Source: Labrenzia sp. PHM005 (GTDB lineage: Bacteria; Pseudomonadota; Alphaproteobacteria; Rhizobiales; Stappiaceae). From it: a DNA stretch of 64,000 bases. The translations under genes were made by a program, and so were the position numbers. This document shows positions 52,500 to 61,866 of the stretch, in pieces. Each line of letters begins with the position of its first letter. Position 1 is the first letter of the stretch. The DNA lies in contig NZ_CP041191.1 of NCBI RefSeq assembly GCF_006517275.1, positions 1,669,001 through 1,733,000 of the forward strand, in the 5' to 3' direction. Below the pieces are notes generated by a model, which saw nothing but the letters and a program-made list of their open reading frames with translations, was not told where the DNA came from and ran no database searches.

Positions 52500-54770
52500 A
52501 TGACACTTCTTCTCAACCGTCTTTTTCCGATCATCCTGATGTTTTGTGTTTGGGCCACATCGGCAGTTTCCCAAACGACGCCTGATGGGGCGAAACAGGC
52601 AAACGAGATTGGCCAAGCCAGGGAAGCGCTGATCCAGATATTGGAGGACCCAGATAGCCGGGCAGCTCTGATCAAACAGCTGACAGCAGAACAAGACGCC
52701 GGTGGCAATGAGCAGAGCCCCCCGCCTGAAACTGAAACGGAAGTTAATGTTTCTCGGTCTGCCAAGGATGGAATTGTTCTCACCATTGGCGAATACACGC
52801 GCGCAATCGCCGATCAGGCCGGTGTCCTACTCAATCAAGCGGGGCGCTCGATAAATGGTTTAGGGCTAATTGCGACAGGCCAAATTCCGGTCAAATGGGA
52901 CCGGGTTCAGACAGTCCTTACACAAGTCATTTTCGTCTTGTTTGCTGCGTATGTGGTCTATGCGGCCGCTCAAGTGCTTGCCCGCAAATCCTACAAGCGA
53001 TTGGCGGTGAAAGCCCGCTATGGCGGCGGTATCGCACGGACCAGTATTCTACTTTTTACAACCCTCATAGACACAACAACGGTCGCGCTAGGGCTAGGCG
53101 GAGGATATTTGTGCGCATTGGTTGCTTATGGCGGATTGGAAGCAGGTGTCACAATCCAGGAAAGCCTGGCACTCAATGCGTTCTTCGTTACTGGAATGGC
53201 AAACGTAGCACTGCGGTTTGTTTTTGCTCCAAACCGCCCGGAACTGCGTCTGTTGCCCTTTGATGATACCAGTTCAAACTACTGGTATGGCCGCTTGCGG
53301 CTTTATATGTACTGGACCAATTACGGCATCTTCCTAGCAGTTCCGGTTGCCAACATTGCAGTTTCCTTTGTCTTAGGAAATGCGCTGCGCTTCCTCGTGG
53401 TGTTGAGCGGGATGCTCTACCTGATGGCGCTGGTAATTCGAAACCGCACGACGGTCCGACAAGGCGCGTACCGTTACTCGGAAACGCTTCACAGCGTGTT
53501 GGCTCAACGGGCGATCGCCAATCTTGGCAAAGTTTGGCATCTGGCAGCCTTGGGTTACATCATCGCGATTTTCATCATTTGGGTTTCCCGCCCCTTTGAT
53601 GCCACGACAATCATTTTGCGGGCGACCGGTTTGTCTGTTGTCACAGTGATGGCCGGCATGGCGTTGTCGTTGATCATGACCCGGGCAATCCGAGGCGGAA
53701 TCCGATTGCCGGATAACTGGAATCAGGCGCTTCCAGCACTTCAATACCGTTTGAATGCGTTTGTGCCGCGGATTTTAAAACTTGTCCGATCGGCTGTGTT
53801 CCTGGGAACCGTCTTGATGCTGCTCGACATTTGGGGCGTGTTCCGTGTTCGCGCCTGGTTTGAGAGTGAGACCGGTGCCCGATTGCTCAGCAGCACAGGG
53901 TCCGCCCTGTTGGTTCTGTTAGTCGGCTTTGCTGTTTGGCTTGCTTTGATGTCATGGGTGGATTTGCGACTTCAATCCCGCAGCGGCCGGATCGTCACTG
54001 CCCGGGAGCGCACGCTGTTCCAGCTCTTCCGCAATGCGGCGACAGTTGTCATCCTGGTGATGTCATCACTTTTGGCTTTGTCTGAGCTGGGCATTGATAT
54101 CGGCCCGCTAATTGCCGGTGCCGGTGTCGTTGGTTTGGCAATTTCTTTCGGTGCCCAAACACTGGTAAAGGACATCATCACAGGCGCCTTTATTCAGATT
54201 GAAAACGCGATCAATGAAGGGGATGTCGTGACCGTTGCCGGTATTACCGGAACGGTTGAAGGAATAACGGTTCGGTCGGTGCGGATCCGGGATCTCAATG
54301 GAACCTCTCACATTATCCCATTTTCGTCTGTCGACATGGTGTCGAACTTCATGCGCGGATTTTCCTATCATGTCGCGATCATTGGCGTGGCTTACGATAC
54401 CGATGTTGCTGTTGCCAAAGACGCGATGCTCGAGGCGTTCCGCAGGCTGCGGGAAACAGACTATGGGGCGAAAATTCTTTCCGATATGGAGATGAACGGG
54501 GTGATTAATTTTGGTCCAAGCTCGATCGATATTCGAGCAAGGATCAAAACTCTGCCGGGTGATCAATGGTCTGTCGGGCGCGCTTACAACGAGTACGTCA
54601 AACAAGTGTTTGATGAGCGGAACATCGAAATCCCGTTCCCGCAGGTCACCTATCATGCGGCAACTCCGCCATTTGTTCGGGACGACGGAGAGAAGACCGC
54701 GAAACCGAAACTGCCGAAAAAACCGAAAGCCATATCGGGTGACGCGCCTCCAGGCGAAGGTGTCGAATAG
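52500..54770 (+). CDS. Large MscS-family mechanosensitive channel
   Basis: Protein of 756 residues. ATG 52500 is preferred because it puts a signal peptide first (LNRLFPIILMFCVWATSAVSQ); ATG 52473 and an open frame from 52377 are alternatives and none has a strong ribosome-binding site. A periplasmic N-terminal part (about 25-130) is followed by about ten hydrophobic segments (about 140-560). The MscS core (about 545-735) has the pore helix LIAGAGVVGLAISFGAQTLVKDIITGAF and the beta domain INEGDVVTVAGITGTVEGI. Similar in plan to MscM/YbdG-type channels. Relieves turgor on osmotic downshift. Confidence 0.93.
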   Translation: MTLLLNRLFPIILMFCVWATSAVSQTTPDGAKQANEIGQAREALIQILEDPDSRAALIKQLTAEQDAGGNEQSPPPETETEVNVSRSAKDGIVLTIGEYTRAIADQAGVLLNQAGRSINGLGLIATGQIPVKWDRVQTVLTQVIFVLFAAYVVYAAAQVLARKSYKRLAVKARYGGGIARTSILLFTTLIDTTTVALGLGGGYLCALVAYGGLEAGVTIQESLALNAFFVTGMANVALRFVFAPNRPELRLLPFDDTSSNYWYGRLRLYMYWTNYGIFLAVPVANIAVSFVLGNALRFLVVLSGMLYLMALVIRNRTTVRQGAYRYSETLHSVLAQRAIANLGKVWHLAALGYIIAIFIIWVSRPFDATTIILRATGLSVVTVMAGMALSLIMTRAIRGGIRLPDNWNQALPALQYRLNAFVPRILKLVRSAVFLGTVLMLLDIWGVFRVRAWFESETGARLLSSTGSALLVLLVGFAVWLALMSWVDLRLQSRSGRIVTARERTLFQLFRNAATVVILVMSSLLALSELGIDIGPLIAGAGVVGLAISFGAQTLVKDIITGAFIQIENAINEGDVVTVAGITGTVEGITVRSVRIRDLNGTSHIIPFSSVDMVSNFMRGFSYHVAIIGVAYDTDVAVAKDAMLEAFRRLRETDYGAKILSDMEMNGVINFGPSSIDIRARIKTLPGDQWSVGRAYNEYVKQVFDERNIEIPFPQVTYHAATPPFVRDDGEKTAKPKLPKKPKAISGDAPPGEGVE

Positions 54771-54942
54771 GCGTAAATCTCCCAGTTTTTTGCCTAAAAA
54801 TCTGGTTCAACTGCTAACCGGCTTTTGATGAAAGTTGGATGTGCGCTTGTGCGCGCATTTATTGTGATTGATTTTCGACTGGTTTCGAATTATTTTCGCT
54901 TTTGGAATAATCGCGCGAAAAGAACGGAGCCTTAGACGGACC

Positions 54943-56463
54943 ATGGCAGCGGACTATGATCTTTTAATAATCGGTGGCGGAATTAACGGAGCAGGGATTG
55001 CCCGTGATGCTGTCGGCCGTGGAGCATCGGTGATGCTCGTTGAAATGGGGGATCTTGCCGGAGCCACATCATCGGCCTCGACCAAACTCATCCATGGCGG
55101 CCTGCGCTACTTAGAATACTATGAGTTCAATTTGGTGCGTAAAGCTTTGAAAGAACGGGAAGTTCTTTGGAAGTTGGCGCCGCATATTGCCTGGCCGCTG
55201 CGCTTCATTCTTCCGCACCACAAAGAGCTGCGCCCAGCATGGTTTCTACGCCTTGGTCTGTTCATGTATGACCACCTTGGTGGCCGTAAGCTGCTGCCGG
55301 CGACCAAAACAGTTCCGCTCGACCAGGGCATCTTCAGCAAGGGGTTGAAGAAGCTCTTTCAAAAGGGATTCGAATACTCCGATTGCTGGGTCGATGACGC
55401 GCGCCTTGTCGTCTTGAATGCGCGAGATGCGGCGGATCGCGGCGCGAATATTCAAACCCGTACAAAATGCGTCAGCGCACTGCGTGACGGAGATCATTGG
55501 CAAGTGGTCTTGAAGGACCTGACAACCGGTATCGAACGCACTGTCACCGCATCTGTTCTGGTAAATGCGGCTGGTCCCTGGGTTGCCGAAATGCTGCGTG
55601 GTGTTGTCGGGGCCAACAATTCTTCAGCTGTCCGGCTGGTCAAGGGCAGTCACATCATTGTGCCGCGCCAGTTTGATCATGACCGCTGTTTCATTTTCCA
55701 AAATGGGGATGGACGGATCGTCTTCGCCATTCCTTATGAAAACGACTTCACCTTGATCGGAACGACCGATGTCGATTTCGAAGGCGATCTTGGCAAGGTC
55801 TCAATTGCAGAAGATGAAATTGAGTATCTTTGCAAAGCTGTCAGCGAGTATCTGGAAAAACCCATTACCCCTGACGATGTCGTGCACACGTATTCGGGTG
55901 TCCGCCCGCTCTATGATGATGGTGCGAGCGAAGCAAAGGCGGCGACCCGGGATTATGTGCTGGAGTTGGATGCTGGCGAAAACAAACCAGCTGTTCTGTC
56001 TGTATTTGGCGGCAAAATCACCACCTATCGGAAACTCTCCGAACAGGTGTTGGAAAAGCTGACGCCGTTCCTGCCGTTCAAGCGCGGAACGTGGACGGAT
56101 GAGGACGCGCTTCCAGGCGGCGATTTTGCGGTGACATCCTTTGACGACGAAGTGGAGCGTTTGTCTTCCGATTATCCGTTCCTCGGCAAGATTTTTGCGG
56201 CACGGCTGATCCGTCAATATGGGACGGATGCCCGAAAAATTCTAGGCAGTGCGAAGAAGGCTGCCGATCTGGGGCAATTCTTTGGCTACAACCTCTATGA
56301 GGCCGAAGTGAAATGGCTGGTAAGCCAGGAGTGGGCGCGCACGTCGGAGGACATTCTTTGGCGGCGGACCAAACTGGGTTTGCGGTTGAATTCCGATGAA
56401 ATTGCGGCGCTGGACAGCTATCTGGGCGCTCATCTTGCAGAATTGGTCGGCACTGCTGCATAG
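54943..56463 (+). CDS. glpD: Glycerol-3-phosphate dehydrogenase GlpD
   Basis: FAD enzyme of 506 residues oxidising sn-glycerol-3-phosphate to dihydroxyacetone phosphate at the inner membrane, feeding electrons to quinone. ATG 54943 is chosen because ACGGAGCC precedes it; the open frame runs upstream. FAD motif DLLIIGGGINGAGIARDA is at residues 5-22. The signature TKLIHGGLRYLEYYEF is at about residue 47-62, and FAIPYENDFTLIGTTDVDFEGD further along. Followed 81 bases later by glpK, likely its partner. Confidence 0.96.
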   Translation: MAADYDLLIIGGGINGAGIARDAVGRGASVMLVEMGDLAGATSSASTKLIHGGLRYLEYYEFNLVRKALKEREVLWKLAPHIAWPLRFILPHHKELRPAWFLRLGLFMYDHLGGRKLLPATKTVPLDQGIFSKGLKKLFQKGFEYSDCWVDDARLVVLNARDAADRGANIQTRTKCVSALRDGDHWQVVLKDLTTGIERTVTASVLVNAAGPWVAEMLRGVVGANNSSAVRLVKGSHIIVPRQFDHDRCFIFQNGDGRIVFAIPYENDFTLIGTTDVDFEGDLGKVSIAEDEIEYLCKAVSEYLEKPITPDDVVHTYSGVRPLYDDGASEAKAATRDYVLELDAGENKPAVLSVFGGKITTYRKLSEQVLEKLTPFLPFKRGTWTDEDALPGGDFAVTSFDDEVERLSSDYPFLGKIFAARLIRQYGTDARKILGSAKKAADLGQFFGYNLYEAEVKWLVSQEWARTSEDILWRRTKLGLRLNSDEIAALDSYLGAHLAELVGTAA

Positions 56464-56481
56464 TGCTGGGCTAGAAATCTA

Positions 56482-56509
56482 AGCCGCCGGCAACCGTCGG
56501 CGGTTCTTT
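56482..56509 (+). terminator. Hairpin with T-run between glpD and glpK
   Basis: CCGCCG (56484-56489) pairs with CGGCGG (56498-56503), extended by G-U and A-U pairs, then CTTTTG. It may attenuate read-through into glpK. Confidence 0.6.
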
Positions 56510-56544
56510 TGAACAACAAACAAAAATGATGTGGGAGGAGCGCC

Positions 56545-58038
56545 ATGGCCGGATCGGTATTGGCGATTGACCAAGGCACTACGTCAAGCCGTGCCATCGT
56601 CTTTGGCGAGGATTTTCAGCCGGTTAGTGTCGGCCAGCAGGAGTTTCCGCAACATTTCCCGAAATCGGGTTGGGTGGAGCACTCGCCATCTGATATCTGG
56701 ACCAGCACCCTGCGCGTCTGCCGCGAAGCGATGGAAAAGGCGCCGGACAAGGGCGCGAACGTTGCGGCTATCGGAATTACCAACCAGCGTGAAACAACGC
56801 TGGTTTGGGACCGCAAGACAGGCGAGCCGGTCTATAACGCTATCGTTTGGCAAGATCGCCGCACAGCCGATTTCTGTGCGAAGTTGCGGAACGAGGGTCT
56901 GGAATCCAAGTTCACAGCCAAAACGGGCCTACTGCTGGATCCCTATTTTTCGGGCACCAAGATCGCCTGGATCCTCGACAACGTCGACGGCGTGCGCGAG
57001 CGGGCAGAGCGCGGCGAGCTGGCGTTTGGGACCGTAGACAGCTGGCTGATCTGGCATTTGACCGAAGGCGAGGTTCATGCAACCGATGCAACCAACGCCT
57101 CGCGCACTCTGATCTACAACATCCATGACAACGTCTGGGACACGGAGCTGTGTGAGGTTCTGAATATCCCGCTCAGCATGCTTCCGGAAGTCAAAGACAG
57201 CGCGGATGACTTCGGTGTTGCCAAGGCAGATTTGTTCGGCAGGGAGCTCCCGATTCTGGGTGTGGCTGGAGATCAGCAGGCGGCGACCGTGGGTCAAGCG
57301 TGTTTTGAACCAGGTATGGTCAAGTCGACCTACGGCACCGGATGTTTTGCCATTATGAACACGGGCACGACCCCGGTTCCGTCAGGCAACCGCATGCTGA
57401 CAACTATTGCTTACCGGCTGAATGGCGAGACGACTTACGCCTTGGAAGGCTCGATCTTTATTGCTGGCGCTGCCGTGCAATGGTTGCGCGATGGCCTCGG
57501 TCTCATTGAAAGCGCCGGTGATACGCAAGGCTTGGCGGAACAGGCTGATCCCAATCAGGATGTGTATCTGGTTCCGGCATTTGTCGGGCTCGGTGCGCCT
57601 TATTGGGATGCGGATGCCCGCGGGGCCATGTTCGGCTTGACCCGGAATACAGGCCCTAAGGAAATCGCCCGGTCTGTCCTGCAGAGTGTTGGCTATCAGA
57701 CCTGCGACCTTGTGTCCGCCATGCAGTCGGATTGGCCGGATGCCAAATCTCCGGTCTTGCGGGTCGATGGCGGCATGACGGCGTCCGATTGGACCATGCA
57801 ATTCTTGTCGGACATTCTAGGTGCGCCTGTCGACCGGCCGACCGTTGCCGAAACAACGGCACTGGGTGCCGCCTGGCTCGCCGGGAGCAGGGCCGGTGTC
57901 TGGCCGGGGCAGAAAGAATTTTCCGCCAAATGGAAGCTTGAAAAAAGATTTGAGCCCCATTTGGAGCCGGAGCGGCGGGAAAAACTTCTCGCTGGTTGGA
58001 AAGACGCTGTACGACGAACACGGTCCAACCTGACATAA
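56545..58038 (+). CDS. glpK: Glycerol kinase GlpK
   Basis: FGGY-family kinase of 497 residues that phosphorylates glycerol. N-terminal ATP motif [15 protein letters not shown] is near residue 5-19. The glycerol site has [15 protein letters not shown] and [10 protein letters not shown], with the [13 protein letters not shown] motif (here [13 protein letters not shown]). The C-terminal signature is [33 protein letters not shown] precedes the ATG. With glpD and the glpR-like gene it makes up a glycerol utilisation set; no glpF-type facilitator is seen next to it. Confidence 0.97.
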   Translation: MAGSVLAIDQGTTSSRAIVFGEDFQPVSVGQQEFPQHFPKSGWVEHSPSDIWTSTLRVCREAMEKAPDKGANVAAIGITNQRETTLVWDRKTGEPVYNAIVWQDRRTADFCAKLRNEGLESKFTAKTGLLLDPYFSGTKIAWILDNVDGVRERAERGELAFGTVDSWLIWHLTEGEVHATDATNASRTLIYNIHDNVWDTELCEVLNIPLSMLPEVKDSADDFGVAKADLFGRELPILGVAGDQQAATVGQACFEPGMVKSTYGTGCFAIMNTGTTPVPSGNRMLTTIAYRLNGETTYALEGSIFIAGAAVQWLRDGLGLIESAGDTQGLAEQADPNQDVYLVPAFVGLGAPYWDADARGAMFGLTRNTGPKEIARSVLQSVGYQTCDLVSAMQSDWPDAKSPVLRVDGGMTASDWTMQFLSDILGAPVDRPTVAETTALGAAWLAGSRAGVWPGQKEFSAKWKLEKRFEPHLEPERREKLLAGWKDAVRRTRSNLT

Positions 58039-58050
58039 TACGATCCATCA

Positions 58051-58077
58051 AGCTCCGGCAATCGCCGGAGCTTTTTG
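58051..58077 (+). terminator. Terminator of glpK
   Basis: Perfect 9-bp stem AGCTCCGGC/GCCGGAGCT with loop AATC, followed by five T. Confidence 0.93.
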
Positions 58078-58288
58078 ATTAATGACATCCCTTTAGCCTT
58101 TTCATCGTTCTCCCGGTCAAGTGTAGCGCGAGCCGGGACGTGGAGCCAAAAGACTTTCAACTTCAATTAGATAAAGACTGATAAGCCTGAATTCTCCGAT
58201 CTCTGCTCTCCGCTTTACTGCCTTGGGGAGGGCCGGCCGGGGCTTTGTTTCATTTTTCGCTTTCAGTTTGCGGTCAGTCAGATAGCTG

Positions 58289-58323
58289 TTGCTTTGTTCG
58301 TTATTTCGGGTATTCTCGAAATA
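58289..58323 (+). promoter_or_regulatory. arsR promoter with overlapping operator; likely leaderless mRNA
   Basis: TTGCTT (58289-58294), 16 bases, TATTCT (58311-58316) form a sigma-70-like promoter. The inverted repeat TATTTCG/CGAAATA (58302-58308 with 58317-58323) encloses the -10 and ends on the first base of the ATG at 58323. Transcription would then start at or next to the start codon, and there is no ribosome-binding site. The repeat is a good candidate for the ArsR operator. Confidence 0.55.
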
Positions 58324-58676
58324 TGGAAAAAGAAGATGCCCTGAGAGCTTTGGCGGCACTCGGTCAGGAAACCCGCCTCGACGTCTTTCGCCTGTTGGTG
58401 AAGGCGGGAAAAGACGGCATGGCAGCTGGCGCCATATCAGATGCTCTCAAGGTGCGTCCAAACACCCTGTCGACCCACTTGAGCGCCCTCTCCCGGTCCG
58501 GTCTCGTGCGAGCTGAACGGGATGGGCGCTCAATTCATTACCGGGCCGATCTTTCCATCATGGGCGCCTTGACGACCTATCTGCTGCAGGATTGCTGCGG
58601 CGGAAACCCGGAACTCTGCGCTCCGATCATGAATTTTCTGGATGACAGCGATTGTCATAACAAAGGCCGGTGCTGA
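58323..58676 (+). CDS. arsR: ArsR-family arsenic-responsive repressor
   Basis: Winged-helix repressor of 117 residues. The HTH region reads LKVRPNTLSTHLSALSRSGLVRAERDGRSIHYRADL (about residues 40-77). Near the C-terminus the Cys pair of QDCCGGNPELC (about residues 91-101) and later DCHNKGRC are placed as in ArsR proteins that bind As(III) at a C-terminal site rather than in the DNA-recognition helix. ATG 58323 gives the normal length; the frame is open upstream. Heads arsR-arsC-aqpS. Confidence 0.92.
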   Translation: MEKEDALRALAALGQETRLDVFRLLVKAGKDGMAAGAISDALKVRPNTLSTHLSALSRSGLVRAERDGRSIHYRADLSIMGALTTYLLQDCCGGNPELCAPIMNFLDDSDCHNKGRC

Positions 58677-58704
58677 ATCCGGCAAGAGGTGGGGCTTCAA
58701 TAAC

Positions 58705-59196
58705 ATGCGTAATGCCTTGTTTGTCTGCACGGCCAACTCCGCGCGCTCGGTTTTAGGCGAAGCGATCCTGCGCCATTTGGGTGAGGGGAAATTCCAAACA
58801 TTTTCAGCCGGGTCGACGCCGCGCGGCATGGTCAACCCGGATGCAATTACCTGTCTTCAGGGGCGCGGTCTGCCAACGGATGGTTTCCGGTCCAAGAGCT
58901 GGGAAGAGTTCGTAGGGCCAGACGCTCCCAAGATGGATTTGATCATCACGGTTTGCGACAGCGCGGCAGGCGAAGCCTGCCCAGTCTGGCCGGGCCATCC
59001 GTTTGTGGTCCATTGGGGGATCCCGGACCCGGCGGGCGTTGAGGGCGATGATGCCACACGTGGCGCCGCCTTTGATCTCGCTTTTGACCGCCTGGAACGC
59101 CGTGTCAGTGCCATGTTGGCACTTGGCGATGCGGTGTTTTCTTCAGCTGACGGCAAGGCTCAACTGTCAGCCATCGGCACATCTGCCGACGACTAG
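58705..59196 (+). CDS. arsC: Arsenate reductase, low-molecular-weight phosphatase type
   Basis: Protein of 163 residues of the LMW protein-tyrosine-phosphatase fold, which reduces arsenate to arsenite. The P-loop CTANSARS (CX5R; residues 9-16 in ALFVCTANSARSVLGEAIL) is the active site. C-terminal region: MDLIITVCDSAAGEACPVWPGHPFVVHWGIPDP, with Cys residues suited to the disulphide relay. ATG 58705 is preferred, 28 bases after the arsR stop; an ATG at 58642 would overlap arsR. Reduced arsenite would leave through AqpS. Confidence 0.9.
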   Translation: MRNALFVCTANSARSVLGEAILRHLGEGKFQTFSAGSTPRGMVNPDAITCLQGRGLPTDGFRSKSWEEFVGPDAPKMDLIITVCDSAAGEACPVWPGHPFVVHWGIPDPAGVEGDDATRGAAFDLAFDRLERRVSAMLALGDAVFSSADGKAQLSAIGTSADD

Positions 59197-59208
59197 GATC
59201 TTCAAAAA

Positions 59209-59916
59209 ATGTCTGAATTCACTCTCTCCCGGCGCCTGGTTGCTGAAGCGCTTGGTACTGCGATGCTTGTTGGGGCCGTTGTTGGATCCGGGATCATGGC
59301 GGACAAATTGTCCGACGATGTCGCTGTTTCTCTTCTGGGCAACACTATTCCGACCGGCGCAATCCTGGTGGTTCTGATCACCTTGCTGGGGCCGATCTCA
59401 GGTGCCCACTTCAATCCGGCCGTGACATTTGTCTTCTGGTTGAAGCGGGAACTGACGGTTTCCATCGCACTTGCCTATATCGCTGTTCAGATCCTCGGCG
59501 GAATCTGCGGATCACTGATTGCCCATGTGATGTTTGAGCTGCCAGTCTGGCAGGCCTCCACCACGGTGCGGACAGGAAGTTCCCAATGGGTGGCGGAAGT
59601 GGTGGCAACCTTCGGGCTTCTGGCCAGTATTCTGGCCGGGATTAGGTTCCGCGCCGAGGCTGTGCCGTGGCTGGTGGGTCTTTACATTACCGCCGCCTAT
59701 TGGTTTACCGCCTCGACTTCTTTTGCCAATCCGGCTGTGGCGATTTCTCGAGCCTTCACGGATACGTTCGCCGGGATCCGTCCGGTCGATGTGCCTGGGT
59801 TCATCGTCGCTCAGCTGATTGGTGCGGCTTTGGCGCTGGCTCTGTTTTCCTGGTTGCTGCAGGCAGAAAAATCCGTGCCAGAGGGCGAAAAGCTCCAAAC
59901 TCAGAAAACTGGCTAA
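59209..59916 (+). CDS. aqpS: AqpS-type aquaglyceroporin for arsenite
   Basis: MIP-family channel of 235 residues with six helices and two half-helices. The first Asn-Pro-Ala box is in GAHFNPAVTFVFW (about residue 66-78) and the second in SFANPAVAISRAF (about 170-182). The AEALGTAMLVGAVVGSGIMAD start is typical of the ars-operon AqpS group described in Sinorhizobium meliloti, where it lets arsenite run out down its gradient. It starts 12 bases after arsC, in the same operon. No arsB or ACR3 pump is present. Confidence 0.93.
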   Translation: MSEFTLSRRLVAEALGTAMLVGAVVGSGIMADKLSDDVAVSLLGNTIPTGAILVVLITLLGPISGAHFNPAVTFVFWLKRELTVSIALAYIAVQILGGICGSLIAHVMFELPVWQASTTVRTGSSQWVAEVVATFGLLASILAGIRFRAEAVPWLVGLYITAAYWFTASTSFANPAVAISRAFTDTFAGIRPVDVPGFIVAQLIGAALALALFSWLLQAEKSVPEGEKLQTQKTG

Positions 59917-59978
59917 ACCAGCTTTCGTCATCCTCTTCTGCGCTTGCAAAACACGGCAAGGATTGCTTGAAGGGATGG

Positions 59979-61220
59979 ATGAGCAAACCAGACGTTTATG
60001 TCGTCGGAGCCGGTATTATCGGGCTGGCTGCCGCCGCGAATCTCCTGCAACGCGGATACCGGGTTACCGTTCTGGACAGGGAAGGTCCGGCCGCGGGCGC
60101 AAGCCAGGGCAACGCAGGTGGTATCGCCTGGACCGATGTTGCCCCAATGGCTGCGCCTGGAATGTGGAAGCAGGCCTTCAAATGGCTGATGGACCCGCTT
60201 GGGCCACTGACCGTCCGGCCGGCCTATGCCCATAAAATCCTGCCCTGGATGCTTCGGTTCCTGGCGGCGTCCAATCCGAAGCAGATGGAACGCAGCACCA
60301 GGGCGCTGGCAGCGCTGAATGCCGAAGCCTGGCCGTCCTGGGAGCGGCTGTGGCGGGTGTCCGGCACGCACAACCAGGTTCGCAAGGACGGCTGTCTGGA
60401 ACTCTTTGATACACAGGCCTCCCTAGATGGTGCTCGGCCTGGCTGGGAAGAACAACGCCGGTTTGGCATTCAGATTGATGAGCTAGATGTCCAGGCGATC
60501 CGGGAACTGGAACCGTCGATATCTGACAAAGTCGTCGGCGGTGCTTTGTCACCTGAGTGGGCACAAGTTGATGATCCGAAAGCCTTGTGTCTTTCCTTGG
60601 CTGATTGGCTCAAAGGCCAGGGTGTTACATTCGACATAGGCGAGGTGAGCAAAGCTGAACGTCAAGGCGATGGGGCCGCACTCACACTCAAAGACGGGCG
60701 GACCATTGTTGCCGGCAAACTTGTGATCGCCTGTGGGGCTTGGTCGAAGAAACTTGCAGCGCAGTTGGGCGACAAAATCCCTTTGGATACGGAACGCGGC
60801 TACAACATCACCATTCCAGAGCCAGGCGTGACAGTGAACCGCTTTATCCTGCTGCCCGGTCACGGATTTGTCGTGTCTCCGCTTTCCATCGGATTGCGCG
60901 TTGGCGGGGCTGTTGAATTTGGTGGTCTGGATCTGCCGGAAAACTGGAAGCGTGTGGATGCCATGGTAACTAAGGCCCGCCGGTTTTTCCCGGATCTTCA
61001 AATAGACGGTGGCAAACGCTGGATGGGGTATCGGCCCTCTATCCCGGACAGCCTGCCGGTGATCGGTCCAGCTTCCGGCAGCAACGGGATTTATTATGCC
61101 TTCGGCCATGCGCACCACGGGCTGACGGAAGCGGCGGTGACCGGAGAAATGATCACCGATATGATTGATGGCAAAGCCCCAACGGTCGACCCGGAGCCGT
61201 TCCGCGCCGACCGGTTTTAG
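59979..61220 (+). CDS. FAD-dependent D-amino-acid dehydrogenase-like oxidoreductase (DadA family)
   Basis: Protein of 413 residues. ATG 59979 is chosen because AAGGGA precedes it; the frame is open for 100 codons upstream in a different reading of aqpS. Dinucleotide motif VYVVGAGIIGLAAAANLLQRGYRVTVLDRE at residues 6-35. GGIAWTDVAPMAAPG and the C-terminal GYRPSIPDSLPVIGPA, then FGHAHHGLTEAAVTGEMITDMI match DadA-like dehydrogenases. Substrate (D-amino acid, sarcosine or other) cannot be fixed. It is 62 bases from aqpS; a link to arsenic resistance is unlikely. Confidence 0.9.
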   Translation: MSKPDVYVVGAGIIGLAAAANLLQRGYRVTVLDREGPAAGASQGNAGGIAWTDVAPMAAPGMWKQAFKWLMDPLGPLTVRPAYAHKILPWMLRFLAASNPKQMERSTRALAALNAEAWPSWERLWRVSGTHNQVRKDGCLELFDTQASLDGARPGWEEQRRFGIQIDELDVQAIRELEPSISDKVVGGALSPEWAQVDDPKALCLSLADWLKGQGVTFDIGEVSKAERQGDGAALTLKDGRTIVAGKLVIACGAWSKKLAAQLGDKIPLDTERGYNITIPEPGVTVNRFILLPGHGFVVSPLSIGLRVGGAVEFGGLDLPENWKRVDAMVTKARRFFPDLQIDGGKRWMGYRPSIPDSLPVIGPASGSNGIYYAFGHAHHGLTEAAVTGEMITDMIDGKAPTVDPEPFRADRF

Positions 61221-61262
61221 GCGAGATAGCGGTGGTCACTGTTTGGCCACCGTTTCACTTTG

Positions 61263-61682
61263 CTACAGCGTCATTTTTATCAGCGGCTGATGAGTGTCTT
61301 CGTCGATGTATTCGCCGGTCTCTCGAAACCCATAGGCTTTGTAGAATCCGCGCCCAATCGGATTTTCCTTGAAAACCTCGACGGTCAAGCGGCCTTTTTG
61401 GGACTTCGCGTAATCGACCAAGGCACGTCCGATGCCGTGGCCATGATAATCGGGATCGACGAACAGACCTCCGATGTGACCGTCCAGTAGGCCGATAAAA
61501 CCGAGCAGTTTTTGGTCTTGGGCAAAGACGTGTGTTTCCGATATTGGCAGATAGAGAGAGCGGATTTTCTCTTCAGCCTCAGCAAGAAATGACGGGCTCA
61601 AGAACGGGTGGGCAAGGTCGCTGGCCTTGCGCCAGATCTCAAGGATACGATTCGTATCCGCTGTTTCATAAGTTCGGATCAT
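61263..61682 (-). CDS. GNAT-family N-acetyltransferase
   Basis: Acetyltransferase of 139 residues. ATG 61682 (complement) gives the start MIRTYETADTNRILEIW typical of the family; a start 21 codons upstream is possible. The acetyl-CoA motif is FVDPDYHGHGIGRALVDYAKSQKG. The end FYKAYGFRETGEYIDED is the usual C-terminal strand. Similar proteins include YjaB-like acetyltransferases; substrate unknown. Converges on the DadA-like gene with 42 bases between. Confidence 0.88.
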   Translation of the reverse strand: MIRTYETADTNRILEIWRKASDLAHPFLSPSFLAEAEEKIRSLYLPISETHVFAQDQKLLGFIGLLDGHIGGLFVDPDYHGHGIGRALVDYAKSQKGRLTVEVFKENPIGRGFYKAYGFRETGEYIDEDTHQPLIKMTL

Positions 61683-61866
61683 TGGATAAAAGTGTCCTGT
61701 TCCGGCCGAAATCAGCCAGGTCAAAAGTTTTGATTTGGTTGGCAAACGCCGCTTGAGAACTCAAGCGGCTCTATGCTGCGGGTCCCTTTGGCACCCGTTC
61801 AATCAGGACATAAAATCTCCAAGTCAGGTGAAGACGGATATCACATAAGCGTCTGTTCGAAAACCG

